Part shown: positions 54,122-62,956 of the stretch, piece by piece | Layout: each line of letters opens with the position of its first letter | How positions within the stretch are numbered: the first letter of the stretch is position 1 | Assembly: GCF_012272835.1 (NCBI RefSeq) | Contig: NZ_JAAWWK010000001.1 | Location: 1-64,000 of the forward strand | Length of the DNA: 64,000 bases | Source: Spongiibacter thalassae | GTDB lineage: Bacteria > Pseudomonadota > Gammaproteobacteria > Pseudomonadales > Spongiibacteraceae | Direction of reading: 5' to 3' | The notes under the pieces: model-generated | The model's input: the letters and a program-made list of their open reading frames with translations, nothing else | What the model was told of the DNA's origin: nothing | Databases searched by the model: none | Program-made: the position numbers and the translations under genes

Positions 54122-55227
54122 TGAAAACGAATAAGGTGTTTAGTATGTTTTTCAATGAGGAACAGCAAGCTCCGCAAAGCTGGGAGCGTGTTAAGCAGTA
54201 TTTGGCTGGCCACGATTTGGCACTGGATCTTGATGCTGGTATTCGGCAGTTCTCTTCGGGCGCGGCAAATATGAATTATCTCATTCATATTAACGGCCAA
54301 AAGGCGGTGATGCGTTGTCCGCCTAAAGGCTCGTCGCCAGGCGCGAATGATGTGGCTCGGGAATACAAGGTCTTGTCAGGTTTGGCTAGCCAGTATTCCT
54401 ATGCACCAAATGCCATTCACCTGTGCGAAGACAGCAGCATTACGGGTGTTCCTTTCTGTATCAGTGAATTCAGAGAAGGGACGCCGATTACCACGGTATT
54501 GCCAGAGAGTTTGGCTGAGCAGCCAAATATAGGTCGTAAGCTAGGCGAGCTATCACTCAGCGCCTTGGCAGAATTACATCGTGTCGATGTTGATGTGGCG
54601 GGCTTATCGGCACTTGGAAAAAAGGACGGGTTTCTTGAACGCCAAGTCGAGGGCTGGGGGAAGCGCGCTAAACGGGTATTGCCGCCGGACGATTTAGAAC
54701 GTGCCGAACGGGTCGTCAATATGCTGAGAGCAAGTTTGCCTACGTTCCGCCCAAATAGCTTAGTACATAATGATTTCAAGCTAGACAATATGTTGATCGA
54801 TCCCGAGAGACTGACGCTAAATGCGGTACTGGATTGGGATATGTGTACCCTCGGTGACCCACTGTTTGACTTGATGGTGACCATTTTGTACTGGGGTAGT
54901 ACGGACGATAGCGAATTATTCAAGCATTTAGCCAGAATGCCCTATGAGGCCGATGGATGGATGAGCCGAAGTGAGGCAATTGATTATTATCTCGCCTTAT
55001 CAGATTACCCACGAGACACCGAGGCCTTGGTCTTTTATTGGACTTTGGCCCTGTTTCGCTTTGCAATCATCATCGCCCAGCTAATAGCGATTTACGAGGC
55101 TGACGCCATGGAAACGGTGCATGTGAATAAAAATAATCTACTGGAGGTGAAAGAGCGAGTAAGTCTTATTCTAAATGAACTCGTAGCCCCTAGTGTGGAC
55201 AACCATACGATTCTATTTTCACGCTAG
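54118..55227 (+). CDS. APH-family phosphotransferase (ACAD10/LvaA kinase type) B
   Basis: Kinase of 369 residues. SSGAANMNYLI and AVMRCPP resemble the nucleotide-binding lobe; catalytic loop SLVHNDFKLDNMLI and metal-binding VLDWDMCTLGDPLFDL follow the acyl-CoA-linked subgroup closely (HNDFKLDNM is typical of ACAD10/11 and LvaA kinases). It is closer to them than kinase A. The start may be 54118 (overlapping the SDR) or 54145, which has AAGGTG at good spacing. It sits two genes downstream of the ACAD10/11-like enzyme, supporting a joint phosphorylation/elimination step. Confidence 0.82.
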   Translation: MMKTNKVFSMFFNEEQQAPQSWERVKQYLAGHDLALDLDAGIRQFSSGAANMNYLIHINGQKAVMRCPPKGSSPGANDVAREYKVLSGLASQYSYAPNAIHLCEDSSITGVPFCISEFREGTPITTVLPESLAEQPNIGRKLGELSLSALAELHRVDVDVAGLSALGKKDGFLERQVEGWGKRAKRVLPPDDLERAERVVNMLRASLPTFRPNSLVHNDFKLDNMLIDPERLTLNAVLDWDMCTLGDPLFDLMVTILYWGSTDDSELFKHLARMPYEADGWMSRSEAIDYYLALSDYPRDTEALVFYWTLALFRFAIIIAQLIAIYEADAMETVHVNKNNLLEVKERVSLILNELVAPSVDNHTILFSR

Positions 55228-55361
55228 TTAAAATTCTAGTTTTTTGATAAAAATTATTTTTTAAACCGAGAATGAGGAGGCTATGATGTCAACGAAACCG
55301 CGGTCGTTTATAGCGTGACGTTAAGTCGAATTTTTAGTGTTTAGTATTAAAGGAGTGGTCT

Positions 55362-56552
55362 GTGGATCTTAATTTCTCAGCAGAGGATGAATTGTTTCGG
55401 CTGCAAGTTCGTGACTATTTTAAAAATGATTATCCTAAAGACATTATTGCTAAAGTTAGCGCTGGAAAATCAATGGTTAAAGCCGATTATCAGCGTTCTG
55501 AGCAGGCACTGGCTAAAAAGGGCTGGCTGGCGGTTAACTGGCCTAAGGAGCACGGCGGTCCCGGCTGGTCGGTAGTGCAACGTTATATATTTGATGAAGA
55601 GTTAGAGATAGCTGGGGCACTAAATGTTATTCCCATGGGCTTGTTGTATTTTGGCCCGGTGTTATACACCTTTGGGAGTGAAGCGCAGCGCGAGCGTTGG
55701 CTCCCCGGCATTTTAAACAGCACTACTTTTTGGGCGCAGGGTTATTCTGAACCGGGGGCAGGCTCGGATCTGGCTTCATTAACATGCCGGGCAGATCGCC
55801 AGGGGGATGAGTACTGCATTAATGGCAGCAAAATTTGGACTAGTTATGCCCATTTTGCTGATTGGATATTCTGTTTAGTACGTACCGACCCAGCATCTAC
55901 TCGTCACGACGGTATTAGCTTTATTTGTGTTGATATCCGCAGCCCCGGTGTTGAGGTAATACCAATTCGCTCAATAGATGGCGAACATCACCTGAATCGT
56001 GTCGAGTTTAATAATGTCAGAGTGCCGATAGAAAACCGGATCGGCGACGAAGGCAAGGGCTGGCATTACGCTCAATATTTGCTCGGCCATGAGCGCACTT
56101 CTTATGCGCATGTCGGGGCGCGAAAAGCAGAGCTTGCGCTTATAAAAAATGCCGCTAGAACCGCAGGCGTTGGCGGTAGCTCCCTACTTAAAGACCCTTT
56201 ATTTGCCAGTAAACTAGCGCGCACTGAAATAGCAGTAAAAACCCTCGAGTACACGACATTACGTATTTTGTCTGCCACCCAAGTGGGCGCTGCACCAGGA
56301 AATGAATCTTCTATTCTAAAAATATTGGCGACGGAATGCGCCCAGGCAGTGAGTACCTTAATGCTTGAATTAGCCGGGGCTGATGGACTGACTGAAAAAG
56401 CAGTTTCATTGCCACTAAGTGAACGCCAAGGTCTTAGTGGCGCAATGTGTACCGAAAAATATTTGTTTGATCGTGCCCAAACGATCTACGGCGGTACTAC
56501 TGAGATTCAAAAAAATGTAATCGCTAAACAAGTATTGGGGCTGCGCTCATGA
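55362..56552 (+). CDS. Acyl-CoA dehydrogenase, alpha-type subunit
   Basis: ACAD of 396 residues. FAD/substrate region WAQGYSEPGAGSDLASLTCRA and NGSKIWTSYAHFADW; C-terminal FDRAQTIYGGTTEIQKNVIAKQVLGLRS, with Gly where medium-chain ACADs have the catalytic Glu. GTG start at 55362 with AGGAG upstream. The stop overlaps the next ACAD gene (ATGA). This arrangement is that of heteromeric dehydrogenases that handle steroid-ring or branched side-chain CoA esters. Confidence 0.88.
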   Translation: MDLNFSAEDELFRLQVRDYFKNDYPKDIIAKVSAGKSMVKADYQRSEQALAKKGWLAVNWPKEHGGPGWSVVQRYIFDEELEIAGALNVIPMGLLYFGPVLYTFGSEAQRERWLPGILNSTTFWAQGYSEPGAGSDLASLTCRADRQGDEYCINGSKIWTSYAHFADWIFCLVRTDPASTRHDGISFICVDIRSPGVEVIPIRSIDGEHHLNRVEFNNVRVPIENRIGDEGKGWHYAQYLLGHERTSYAHVGARKAELALIKNAARTAGVGGSSLLKDPLFASKLARTEIAVKTLEYTTLRILSATQVGAAPGNESSILKILATECAQAVSTLMLELAGADGLTEKAVSLPLSERQGLSGAMCTEKYLFDRAQTIYGGTTEIQKNVIAKQVLGLRS

Positions 56553-57670
56553 ATTTTGATTTAAGCTCAGAACAAATCATGTTGCGTGACTCGGCAAATC
56601 GTTATGTTAAAGAGTGTGGCGCAAGTCCTAAAAGCACCGATGCCGAAGTCTCGCTTATTCAAGATTTTGCCAAATTGGGGTGGTTGGGACTGTCGCTACC
56701 AGAAAAATGCGGCGGCGTTGGTGGCTCAGCTATCGATGTCATGGTGCTATGCGAAGAACTGGGTCGTGGCCTTCTGCTTGAGCCTTATTTGTCGGTGCTG
56801 TTGGCGGGGGAGTTATTGCTTGCAAGTGAGGTAGATGCGAAGGCTGCGCAGGGAGGCGTCGTCTCTAGTTTACTTGCAAATATTGTCAGCGGTAATACTT
56901 CTATTGCCACTGCCTTGTATGAGGCTGACAGTCGATTTGAATTAGCGCGGCAATCATGCGTGGCGCAAGTCTGTGAGCAGGGCTATACACTCAATGGCAC
57001 AAAATCATTTGTACTCAATGGCGCTCAGGCTGATCAGCTACTTATTTCTGCCCGCACACAAGGGCAGTTTAATGATGCGAGTGGAATTTCTTTATTTTTA
57101 CTTGATCGTAAAACACCAGGATTAGCGCTTGACCCCTATTACAGTTTTGACGGCTTGCCGATGGCAACGCTTAGCCTAAGCAATGTTGTGCTCAGGAAAG
57201 AAGCCTGCTTAGTTTCCAATACCGCCTTGCCAATAATGGAAGCTGCTATTGAGAAGGTCATTATTGCCCTTTCAGCGCAGGCTTTAGGTGCAATGGAGAC
57301 CTTGCTGTATAGCAGTATTGAATACTGCCAATTACGGCAGCAATTCGGAAAAAAAATAACTCAGTTTCAAGCTGTTCAACATCGCTTTGTTGATATGTAT
57401 ATGGCCTGCGAAGAAGTGCGTTCGCTATTGTATGCAGCGGCGATAAAGCAGGTCGAATCTGCACCCGATGCAAAACTAATTACGGCGATGCTAAAGGTGA
57501 AGGTGGGGGAAGCCGGGCGGTTTCTTGGCGAACAGTCTGTGCAATTGCACGGCGCCATGGGTTTTACAGAAGATCTCTTGGTGGGGCGGCTCTATAAACG
57601 TTTACTGGCTATAGATACCCTATTTGGGAATGCAGATTATCATTTAAAGCGCGTTATTAAACTGTCGTAG
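56549..57670 (+). CDS. Acyl-CoA dehydrogenase, beta-type subunit
   Basis: ACAD of 373 residues, more diverged than its partner. N-terminal LRDSANRYVKE and LGWLGLSLPEKCGGVGGSA; C-terminal QLHGAMGFTEDLLVGRLYKRLL, followed by FGNADYHL instead of an active-site YEGT. Glu and FAD-loop motifs are degenerate: the central FAD segment reads TALYEADSRF and lacks the TEP/SEP box. That fits a subunit of a heterotetramer with the preceding gene product, as in ChsE-type enzymes. Four-bp overlap supports equal expression. Confidence 0.8.
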   Translation: MNFDLSSEQIMLRDSANRYVKECGASPKSTDAEVSLIQDFAKLGWLGLSLPEKCGGVGGSAIDVMVLCEELGRGLLLEPYLSVLLAGELLLASEVDAKAAQGGVVSSLLANIVSGNTSIATALYEADSRFELARQSCVAQVCEQGYTLNGTKSFVLNGAQADQLLISARTQGQFNDASGISLFLLDRKTPGLALDPYYSFDGLPMATLSLSNVVLRKEACLVSNTALPIMEAAIEKVIIALSAQALGAMETLLYSSIEYCQLRQQFGKKITQFQAVQHRFVDMYMACEEVRSLLYAAAIKQVESAPDAKLITAMLKVKVGEAGRFLGEQSVQLHGAMGFTEDLLVGRLYKRLLAIDTLFGNADYHLKRVIKLS

Positions 57671-57760
57671 GTTTTGATGTAGCCAATTGAGCGGTGTCGC
57701 GGTCGGGGCTAGGTTTGATTGTCAGGGCAATTCCCACTTACTGAGGTTAAAGGATATAGT

Positions 57761-59890
57761 ATGGAAAATAATAGTCGCAAAGTTCCTACCTTCTGCCGTA
57801 TTTGTGAGCCGGGTTGTGGTTTACTCGCAAACGTCGAAAATGGCAAAGTCCTTAAATTAGAGCCAGATAAAAACCATCCGGTACATAAAGGCTTCGCCTG
57901 CCACAAGGGCTTAACGTTTACCCAAGTGCATAATGACCCCGACCGCTTAGATAGACCCCTGCGTCGTTTGAATCAACGGCAAGACGATAAGGGCGATTTT
58001 CAGGCGGTAAGCTGGGACGAAGCGATGGCCGATATTGCTACCCGTATACAGGCTATTCAGGCCAAATATGGCGATACGGCGGTAGCTGGGTTTTACGGCA
58101 ATCCAACGGCATTTAATAGCACTTCAACGACGGCATTGCCGCAGACACTAGCGAAACTCGGTTCGCGGCGAGTGTTTAGTTCTGCGACGCAAGATTGCTC
58201 TAATAAGATGGCCGGTAGTGAGGCGGTCTTTGGCACGAGCCTACTTCACCCGATTCCAGATTTATTACATAGCGATTATTTTTTGTGTATTGGTGGTAAT
58301 CCAAAGGTATCGCACATGAGTTTTGTGCATACCACTGCACCTATGGATAAAATTCGCGATATTAAAAAGCGCGGCGGCAAAGTTGTTTTTCTTAACCCGA
58401 GAAATATAGAATCATCGACCCCGGCAACCGGTGAGGTATTACTCATAAAACCAGACACCGACGTCTATTTTTTAGCTGCGGTGATACATCACGTCTTAGC
58501 TATTAATGCCGTCGATCGTCTTCATGTTGAACAGTATGGTAAAAATGTTGAAGGCCTGTTCGATTTTGTCAATCGCTATTCACCTGAACGAGCGGCAGCG
58601 GTAACCGGTATCGATGCTGTTGACATTTGCCAAGTAGCCAAGGATTTCTCACAAGCTAAGGCGGCCAGTATCCATATGTCTACGGGCGTTAATATGGGCC
58701 GCCAGGGCACCTTGGCTTATTGGCTATTGAATATGCTCAGTTTTATTACCGGCAATCTCGGCCGAAAAGGTGGGAATATATATTCTCCGGGCTTCTTTTC
58801 GATATCCGCTTTAGGAAAGTCCTCGGTATCTGACCATTATATGGATAGCCCACTGGGTAAGATCAGGGCGATTTCTGGTGTGTTACCCGGTAATTTGTTG
58901 GCCGACTTTATTGACGCTGAACATGAGCCGATTCGCGCCTTAATCATTAATTCCGGCAATCCTTTATTGTCAATGGCGGGCGAGTCGCGACTTAGGCAGG
59001 CTTTCAACAAGCTCGAGCTTATTGTGGTGATCGATATCTATCGTAATGCCACTGGTGAACTTGCTGACTACGTGTTGCCAGCGACTGATTGGCTTGAGCG
59101 TGCGGACGTTAACAGTCTAGGTTTGGGATTTCAGCTCGAACCCTTTGCTCAATATAGCGATGCAGTGGTAGCAGCTAAAGCCGAACGCAAAAACGAATGG
59201 TGGATACTTGCGCGTTTGCTGCACGAGTTGGGCATGGCGGAAATGCCAGAAAGTGACTCCCCTAAAGCATTTTCTGGAATGGAGCGGATGTTGTCTGCGA
59301 GTGGCCTAAGCATTGCGAAGTTAAAGGCTATGCCTAGCCAAACCAAAGTGCTAGCTCAAACGGCACCTGCGTCGGTATTCGAACAGGGCGTTCAACATGA
59401 CGATGGCAGGGTTGATTGTTGCCCGGCTATTTTTGCTGAGGCCATCGAAAACGCGTCCCGAATATACGATGAGTTGGTCGTAGAGCAAAGTGGCCAATTG
59501 AAGCTGATTAATTTGCGGACCAACTATATGCACAATAGTTGGTTGCAGAATTTGCCAGCCCTGAAAAGAGGTATACACGCCAGCAACCCTTTATGGATGA
59601 ATCCTCGCGACGCTGCATTGCGGCAGTTACAAGAGGGCGACACGGTAGTCGTTAGCAATGTTAATGGCGAGATAACTGCGCAACTTGGCCTAGATCCAAA
59701 ACTCAGAGTGGGTGTGGTTGCCATGACCCATGGTTTAGGAAATGTTCAGAGCCATGGTATGAAAGTCGCTCAGGCGTCTCCCGGGGTGAACGTTAATCAA
59801 CTGCTTCCAATGGGGTTGAACAGTTATGAAAAGCTCAGTAATCAGTCACATATGACCGGTATTCAAGTTGAGGTGAGAGGGCTTGCCTAG
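57761..59890 (+). CDS. Molybdopterin (bis-MGD) oxidoreductase
   Basis: DMSO-reductase-family catalytic subunit of 709 residues. An N-terminal [4Fe-4S] motif CRICEPGCG...C has Cys12, Cys15, Cys19 and Cys47 (C-x2-C-x3-C-x27-C). Cys146 in TQDCSNKMAG aligns with the Mo-coordinating residue of Nap/FDH-type enzymes. C-terminal guanine-dinucleotide domain from about residue 600 (WMNPRDAALRQLQEGDTVVV). No signal or Tat motif, so cytoplasmic. No electron-transfer subunit gene is beside it. ATG at 57761 has AAGGA. It may act as a hydroxylase or reductase on the pathway substrate; the reaction is unknown. Confidence 0.85.
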   Translation: MENNSRKVPTFCRICEPGCGLLANVENGKVLKLEPDKNHPVHKGFACHKGLTFTQVHNDPDRLDRPLRRLNQRQDDKGDFQAVSWDEAMADIATRIQAIQAKYGDTAVAGFYGNPTAFNSTSTTALPQTLAKLGSRRVFSSATQDCSNKMAGSEAVFGTSLLHPIPDLLHSDYFLCIGGNPKVSHMSFVHTTAPMDKIRDIKKRGGKVVFLNPRNIESSTPATGEVLLIKPDTDVYFLAAVIHHVLAINAVDRLHVEQYGKNVEGLFDFVNRYSPERAAAVTGIDAVDICQVAKDFSQAKAASIHMSTGVNMGRQGTLAYWLLNMLSFITGNLGRKGGNIYSPGFFSISALGKSSVSDHYMDSPLGKIRAISGVLPGNLLADFIDAEHEPIRALIINSGNPLLSMAGESRLRQAFNKLELIVVIDIYRNATGELADYVLPATDWLERADVNSLGLGFQLEPFAQYSDAVVAAKAERKNEWWILARLLHELGMAEMPESDSPKAFSGMERMLSASGLSIAKLKAMPSQTKVLAQTAPASVFEQGVQHDDGRVDCCPAIFAEAIENASRIYDELVVEQSGQLKLINLRTNYMHNSWLQNLPALKRGIHASNPLWMNPRDAALRQLQEGDTVVVSNVNGEITAQLGLDPKLRVGVVAMTHGLGNVQSHGMKVAQASPGVNVNQLLPMGLNSYEKLSNQSHMTGIQVEVRGLA

Positions 59891-59937
59891 GATAGGGTGA
59901 AGCATGTGTGCTATTCATTGATCTAAGAGCTTAAGCG

Positions 59938-60768
59938 ATGAAAAATTTTAATAATAAAGTCGTAGCGATTACTGGTGCAGGCTCGGGTATAGGGCAGGCG
60001 CTAGCAATTAATTTGTCACAGCTAGGTGCTTGCTTGGCGTTGGCTGATATTAACGAAGCGGGACTGGCGAAGACTCAGGCATTATTGAATATTGGGCTAC
60101 GGGTCTGTAGTCATAACGTGGATGTTGCAAATAAAGATGCTGTGTATCAATGGGCTGATGATGTCGTAGCCTACCATGGTCATGTGGATGTGCTGATTAA
60201 TAATGCTGGGGTAGCCGCTAATGCGCCTATTGAATCGTTAGATTACGATGATTTTAACTGGGCGTTTAACATTGTATTTTACGGTGTCTTGTATGGTTGC
60301 AAAGCATTCTTACCGTATTTAAAGCAACGCCCAGATGCACATATTATAAATCTGTCGAGTTTAGTGGGGTTTATTCCGTTTCCTAATAGTGCGGCCTACA
60401 ATTGTTCCAAGCACGCGGTAAAGGCCTTTAGTCAGACACTTATGCAAGAACTGCGGGGCAGTAATATTCATGTGACGTCGGTGCATCCCGGCGGTATTAA
60501 AACCAATATGATGCGTAATAGTCGCTACGAAACCATGCCCAGTGGACTTGACCATAAAGGCATGATTAAGGCCTTTGATAGCATTGCGCTGACCTCCTCA
60601 GATAAAGCCGCAAAAATTATTATTAGGGGTGCCTTGAAAAATAGGCCGCGCCAACTGGTCGGTGTTGATGCAGTAATAGCAGAGTTTTTGAGCCGCGTAT
60701 TTCCAAATTCTTTTGTACGCTGGATGGGGATGTTGATGCTGCATATGGAAAAAAAGTGGCAGCAGTAA
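59938..60768 (+). CDS. Short-chain dehydrogenase/reductase C
   Basis: SDR of 276 residues. TGAGSGIGQ (12-20), ADIN giving an NAD-type Asp after strand two, NNAG (88-91), Ser near 140, Tyr154 and Lys158 in YNCSKHAVK. The C-terminal tail (from about 220) is longer than usual and ends with an amphipathic or hydrophobic helix (RWMGMLMLHMEKKW), which may associate with the membrane. It lies 47 bp after the molybdoenzyme and 26 bp before an MDR gene. Confidence 0.87.
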   Translation: MKNFNNKVVAITGAGSGIGQALAINLSQLGACLALADINEAGLAKTQALLNIGLRVCSHNVDVANKDAVYQWADDVVAYHGHVDVLINNAGVAANAPIESLDYDDFNWAFNIVFYGVLYGCKAFLPYLKQRPDAHIINLSSLVGFIPFPNSAAYNCSKHAVKAFSQTLMQELRGSNIHVTSVHPGGIKTNMMRNSRYETMPSGLDHKGMIKAFDSIALTSSDKAAKIIIRGALKNRPRQLVGVDAVIAEFLSRVFPNSFVRWMGMLMLHMEKKWQQ

Positions 60769-60794
60769 ACTAAGCCAAACCAAACGAGGATATT

Positions 60795-61811
60795 ATGAGT
60801 AAACAGGCTCAACACAAACACGTAATGTTAACTGGCTATGGTGGGGTAGATCAGCTCAATGTAGTAGATGCAGATATTCCGACACCCCAGAAGGGCGAGC
60901 TGCTTATTCGCGTTGAGTTTGCCGGTGTGGCATTTGCAGATGTCATGATGCGCTACGGTAAGTATCCGGGGGCGCCCAAACTGCCCTTTACTCCTGGTTA
61001 TGATGTGGTTGGCATTGTTGAACAAGCACCAATCGACTCAGCGTTTAGCGAAGGGACTCGGGTTGTGGCGCTGACGCAATTTGGCGGCTATGCGCAATAC
61101 GTGGTAGCAGATCAGCGCGGAGTGGTTGCTGTACCGGACTCAGTTGCCCCCGAGAAAGCGGTGTGCCTGGGTTTGAATTACTTAACCGCATATCAAATGC
61201 TATACCGCACTTGCCATTTAAAACCCAATGACACTCTGCTGATTCACAGTGCCGCTGGCGGCGTGGGAAGTGCGGTTTTACAGTTGGGGCGCCACCTAGA
61301 ATTAAAGCTGTATGGTACGGCCTCTAGCCCTAAGCATAACTTATTGAAGCAATACGCTTGTGTGCCGATCGACTACCGCAACGACGACTTTGTCCAAGTA
61401 TGCTCAGCACTGGAACCCAAGGGTTTTGATGTTATTTTAGACCCTATCGGGCCATCTAACTGGAAGCGCTCAAAGCAATTGCTGAAAAAGGGTGGGCAGT
61501 TGGTTGGTTATGGTAATTTGGGTCTGCATGATAAAGAGCGCAATACAATGTCGGGTGGTCTTTTAGCGTTATTAGTTGGCGCATTGTCGGTGAAAATGAC
61601 CATGTTACGGTCACGGTTTTCATTTTACGGCGTGTCGGTTGGTAATCTCGTTAAAACGCAGACGGATTTAAAGGCTTTACTTAGCTTGGCAGCCGCACAA
61701 AAAATTGATCCTGTGATAGCCGAAATTTTACCGCTAGCACAGGTGCAACTAGCCCACGAAAAATTAGCGTCGGGTGCGGTGGCGGGAAAAATTATTTTGG
61801 ATTGTCGCTGA
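60795..61811 (+). CDS. Quinone-oxidoreductase-like MDR
   Basis: Zinc-independent medium-chain reductase of 338 residues (quinone oxidoreductase/VAT-1 type). Motifs: GVAFADVMMRYGKYPGAPKLPFTPGYDVVG and cofactor loop HSAAGGVGSAVLQLGR. The later segment LLKKGGQLVGYGNLG is also typical. NADPH is the usual cofactor. GAGGA precedes the ATG at 60795. It probably reduces an enone or quinone-like intermediate. Part of a three-gene tail of reductases that closes the operon. Confidence 0.85.
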   Translation: MSKQAQHKHVMLTGYGGVDQLNVVDADIPTPQKGELLIRVEFAGVAFADVMMRYGKYPGAPKLPFTPGYDVVGIVEQAPIDSAFSEGTRVVALTQFGGYAQYVVADQRGVVAVPDSVAPEKAVCLGLNYLTAYQMLYRTCHLKPNDTLLIHSAAGGVGSAVLQLGRHLELKLYGTASSPKHNLLKQYACVPIDYRNDDFVQVCSALEPKGFDVILDPIGPSNWKRSKQLLKKGGQLVGYGNLGLHDKERNTMSGGLLALLVGALSVKMTMLRSRFSFYGVSVGNLVKTQTDLKALLSLAAAQKIDPVIAEILPLAQVQLAHEKLASGAVAGKIILDCR

Positions 61812-61868
61812 GCAGTAATTCAAAGCCAAGTATTTACCCCCTGCGTTCAATACAATTAAGAGAATAAT

Positions 61869-62663
61869 ATGAGTGAAAAATTAGCATTAATTACGGGGGC
61901 GTCTGCGGGAATAGGGCGAGAGTTTGCGCGGATACTTGCCAGCAAAGGTCTTGATTTGCTCATTGTGGCTCGTCGTGAAGCGCGGCTATTGGCGCTAAAA
62001 GCCGAATTGGAGCAAAAGTACGCCATCACTGTACATTGCCTGGCGATAGATTTAGCCGCCGAAGGAGTTGAACAGCAGATAAGCGACAAGGTGCGTGAAA
62101 TCGGCACACCTCTAGGTTGGTTGGTAAATAATGCGGGTTATGGCATTACCGGCAGGCTAGACGAAACTGCGCTGAGTGAGTATGAACGCTTTCTCAAAAT
62201 CATGTTAACTGGCCCAGTCGCACTTACCCAGCTGCTCTTGCCAGATTTAAAGAAGGCCGCGCCAGCGCATATTATTAATGTGGCCTCCGTCGCGGCATTT
62301 TTACCGGGTACGCCGGGAGCCGGTGTATACCCAGCGTGTAAGGCTTTTATTAAATCTTATACTGAAACATTGGCGGGGGAGTTACGCAACAGCCAAGTCT
62401 ATGCTACCGCATCGTGTCCGGGTATGACTAAAACCGAAATATTTGATGTTATGCCTGAATCTGCTGATGTCGAAAAAATGAAACAACGCCCCGGCATGTC
62501 CGCAGCCGTTGTTGCACAGCAAGCGGTTAATGCTGTTGAGTCTGGCAAAGTAGTGATTGTTCATGGCTTGGTAAATAAAATTATTGCTGCAATATTTAGC
62601 TTAATGCCTTTGCGCTTATCGATGTATATCGTCGCTAAGGCGTATCCACTAGAAGAGAATTAA
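61869..62663 (+). CDS. Short-chain dehydrogenase/reductase D (DltE-like)
   Basis: SDR of 264 residues. TGASAGIGREFA (9-20), ARRE after strand two (NADP preference), NNAG (87-90), Ser140, Tyr154 and Lys158 in YPACKAF. The RLLALKAELEQKY helix and C-terminal IFSLMPLRLSMYIVAKAY are characteristic of the DltE/YqjQ-like group. It is the last intact gene on the plus strand before the regulator remnant. Confidence 0.87.
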   Translation: MSEKLALITGASAGIGREFARILASKGLDLLIVARREARLLALKAELEQKYAITVHCLAIDLAAEGVEQQISDKVREIGTPLGWLVNNAGYGITGRLDETALSEYERFLKIMLTGPVALTQLLLPDLKKAAPAHIINVASVAAFLPGTPGAGVYPACKAFIKSYTETLAGELRNSQVYATASCPGMTKTEIFDVMPESADVEKMKQRPGMSAAVVAQQAVNAVESGKVVIVHGLVNKIIAAIFSLMPLRLSMYIVAKAYPLEEN

Positions 62664-62707
62664 GCCGTCGAATTTGTATTCTGCGGTTTTGCTGTTGAGT
62701 TTTTTGT

Positions 62708-62956
62708 ATGCGTGTTTGTCAGTGTGTTGAAGAGGTGTGGAAGTTTTCGACTGAATTAGCTTTCTTCGAGCAGGTCGGTAGTGCTTTGCTTCTGAACGCC
62801 TGCTTAGAGGACGAGCGGAAAATCATGGAGCTTTTTTATCAAGAATTCAGATTGTATAGAATCATCACCAAGAGCCACGTTGGGTCCGAATTATATAAGT
62901 CAGTTGAACGCCTCATAAACCGTATTTTGGCAAAATTGTATCCATTAGTCGGCTAA
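62708..62956 (+). pseudogene. Remnant of a tandem Lrp/AsnC regulator
   Basis: The 82-residue reading aligns with the middle of the regulator encoded at 26209-27150. VEEVWKFSTELAFFEQVG matches VEVLKFVTEWALLNQSG. EDERKIMELFYQEFR matches EDERQIMELFYEDGR. The order and spacing (end of RAM-1, linker, HTH-2) are the same. DNA similarity is also visible between the two stretches. HTH-2 itself decays (IITKSHVGSELYKSVERLI) and both RAM domains are missing. It overlaps the 3' end of the patatin gene on the other strand. Confidence 0.7.

Noticed and set aside
42734-55227. Aminoglycoside resistance by the APH-fold kinases
   Set aside because: Both lie in a CoA-pathway operon, and the HNDFKLDN/ACAD10-type loops match acyl-CoA-associated kinases rather than drug kinases.
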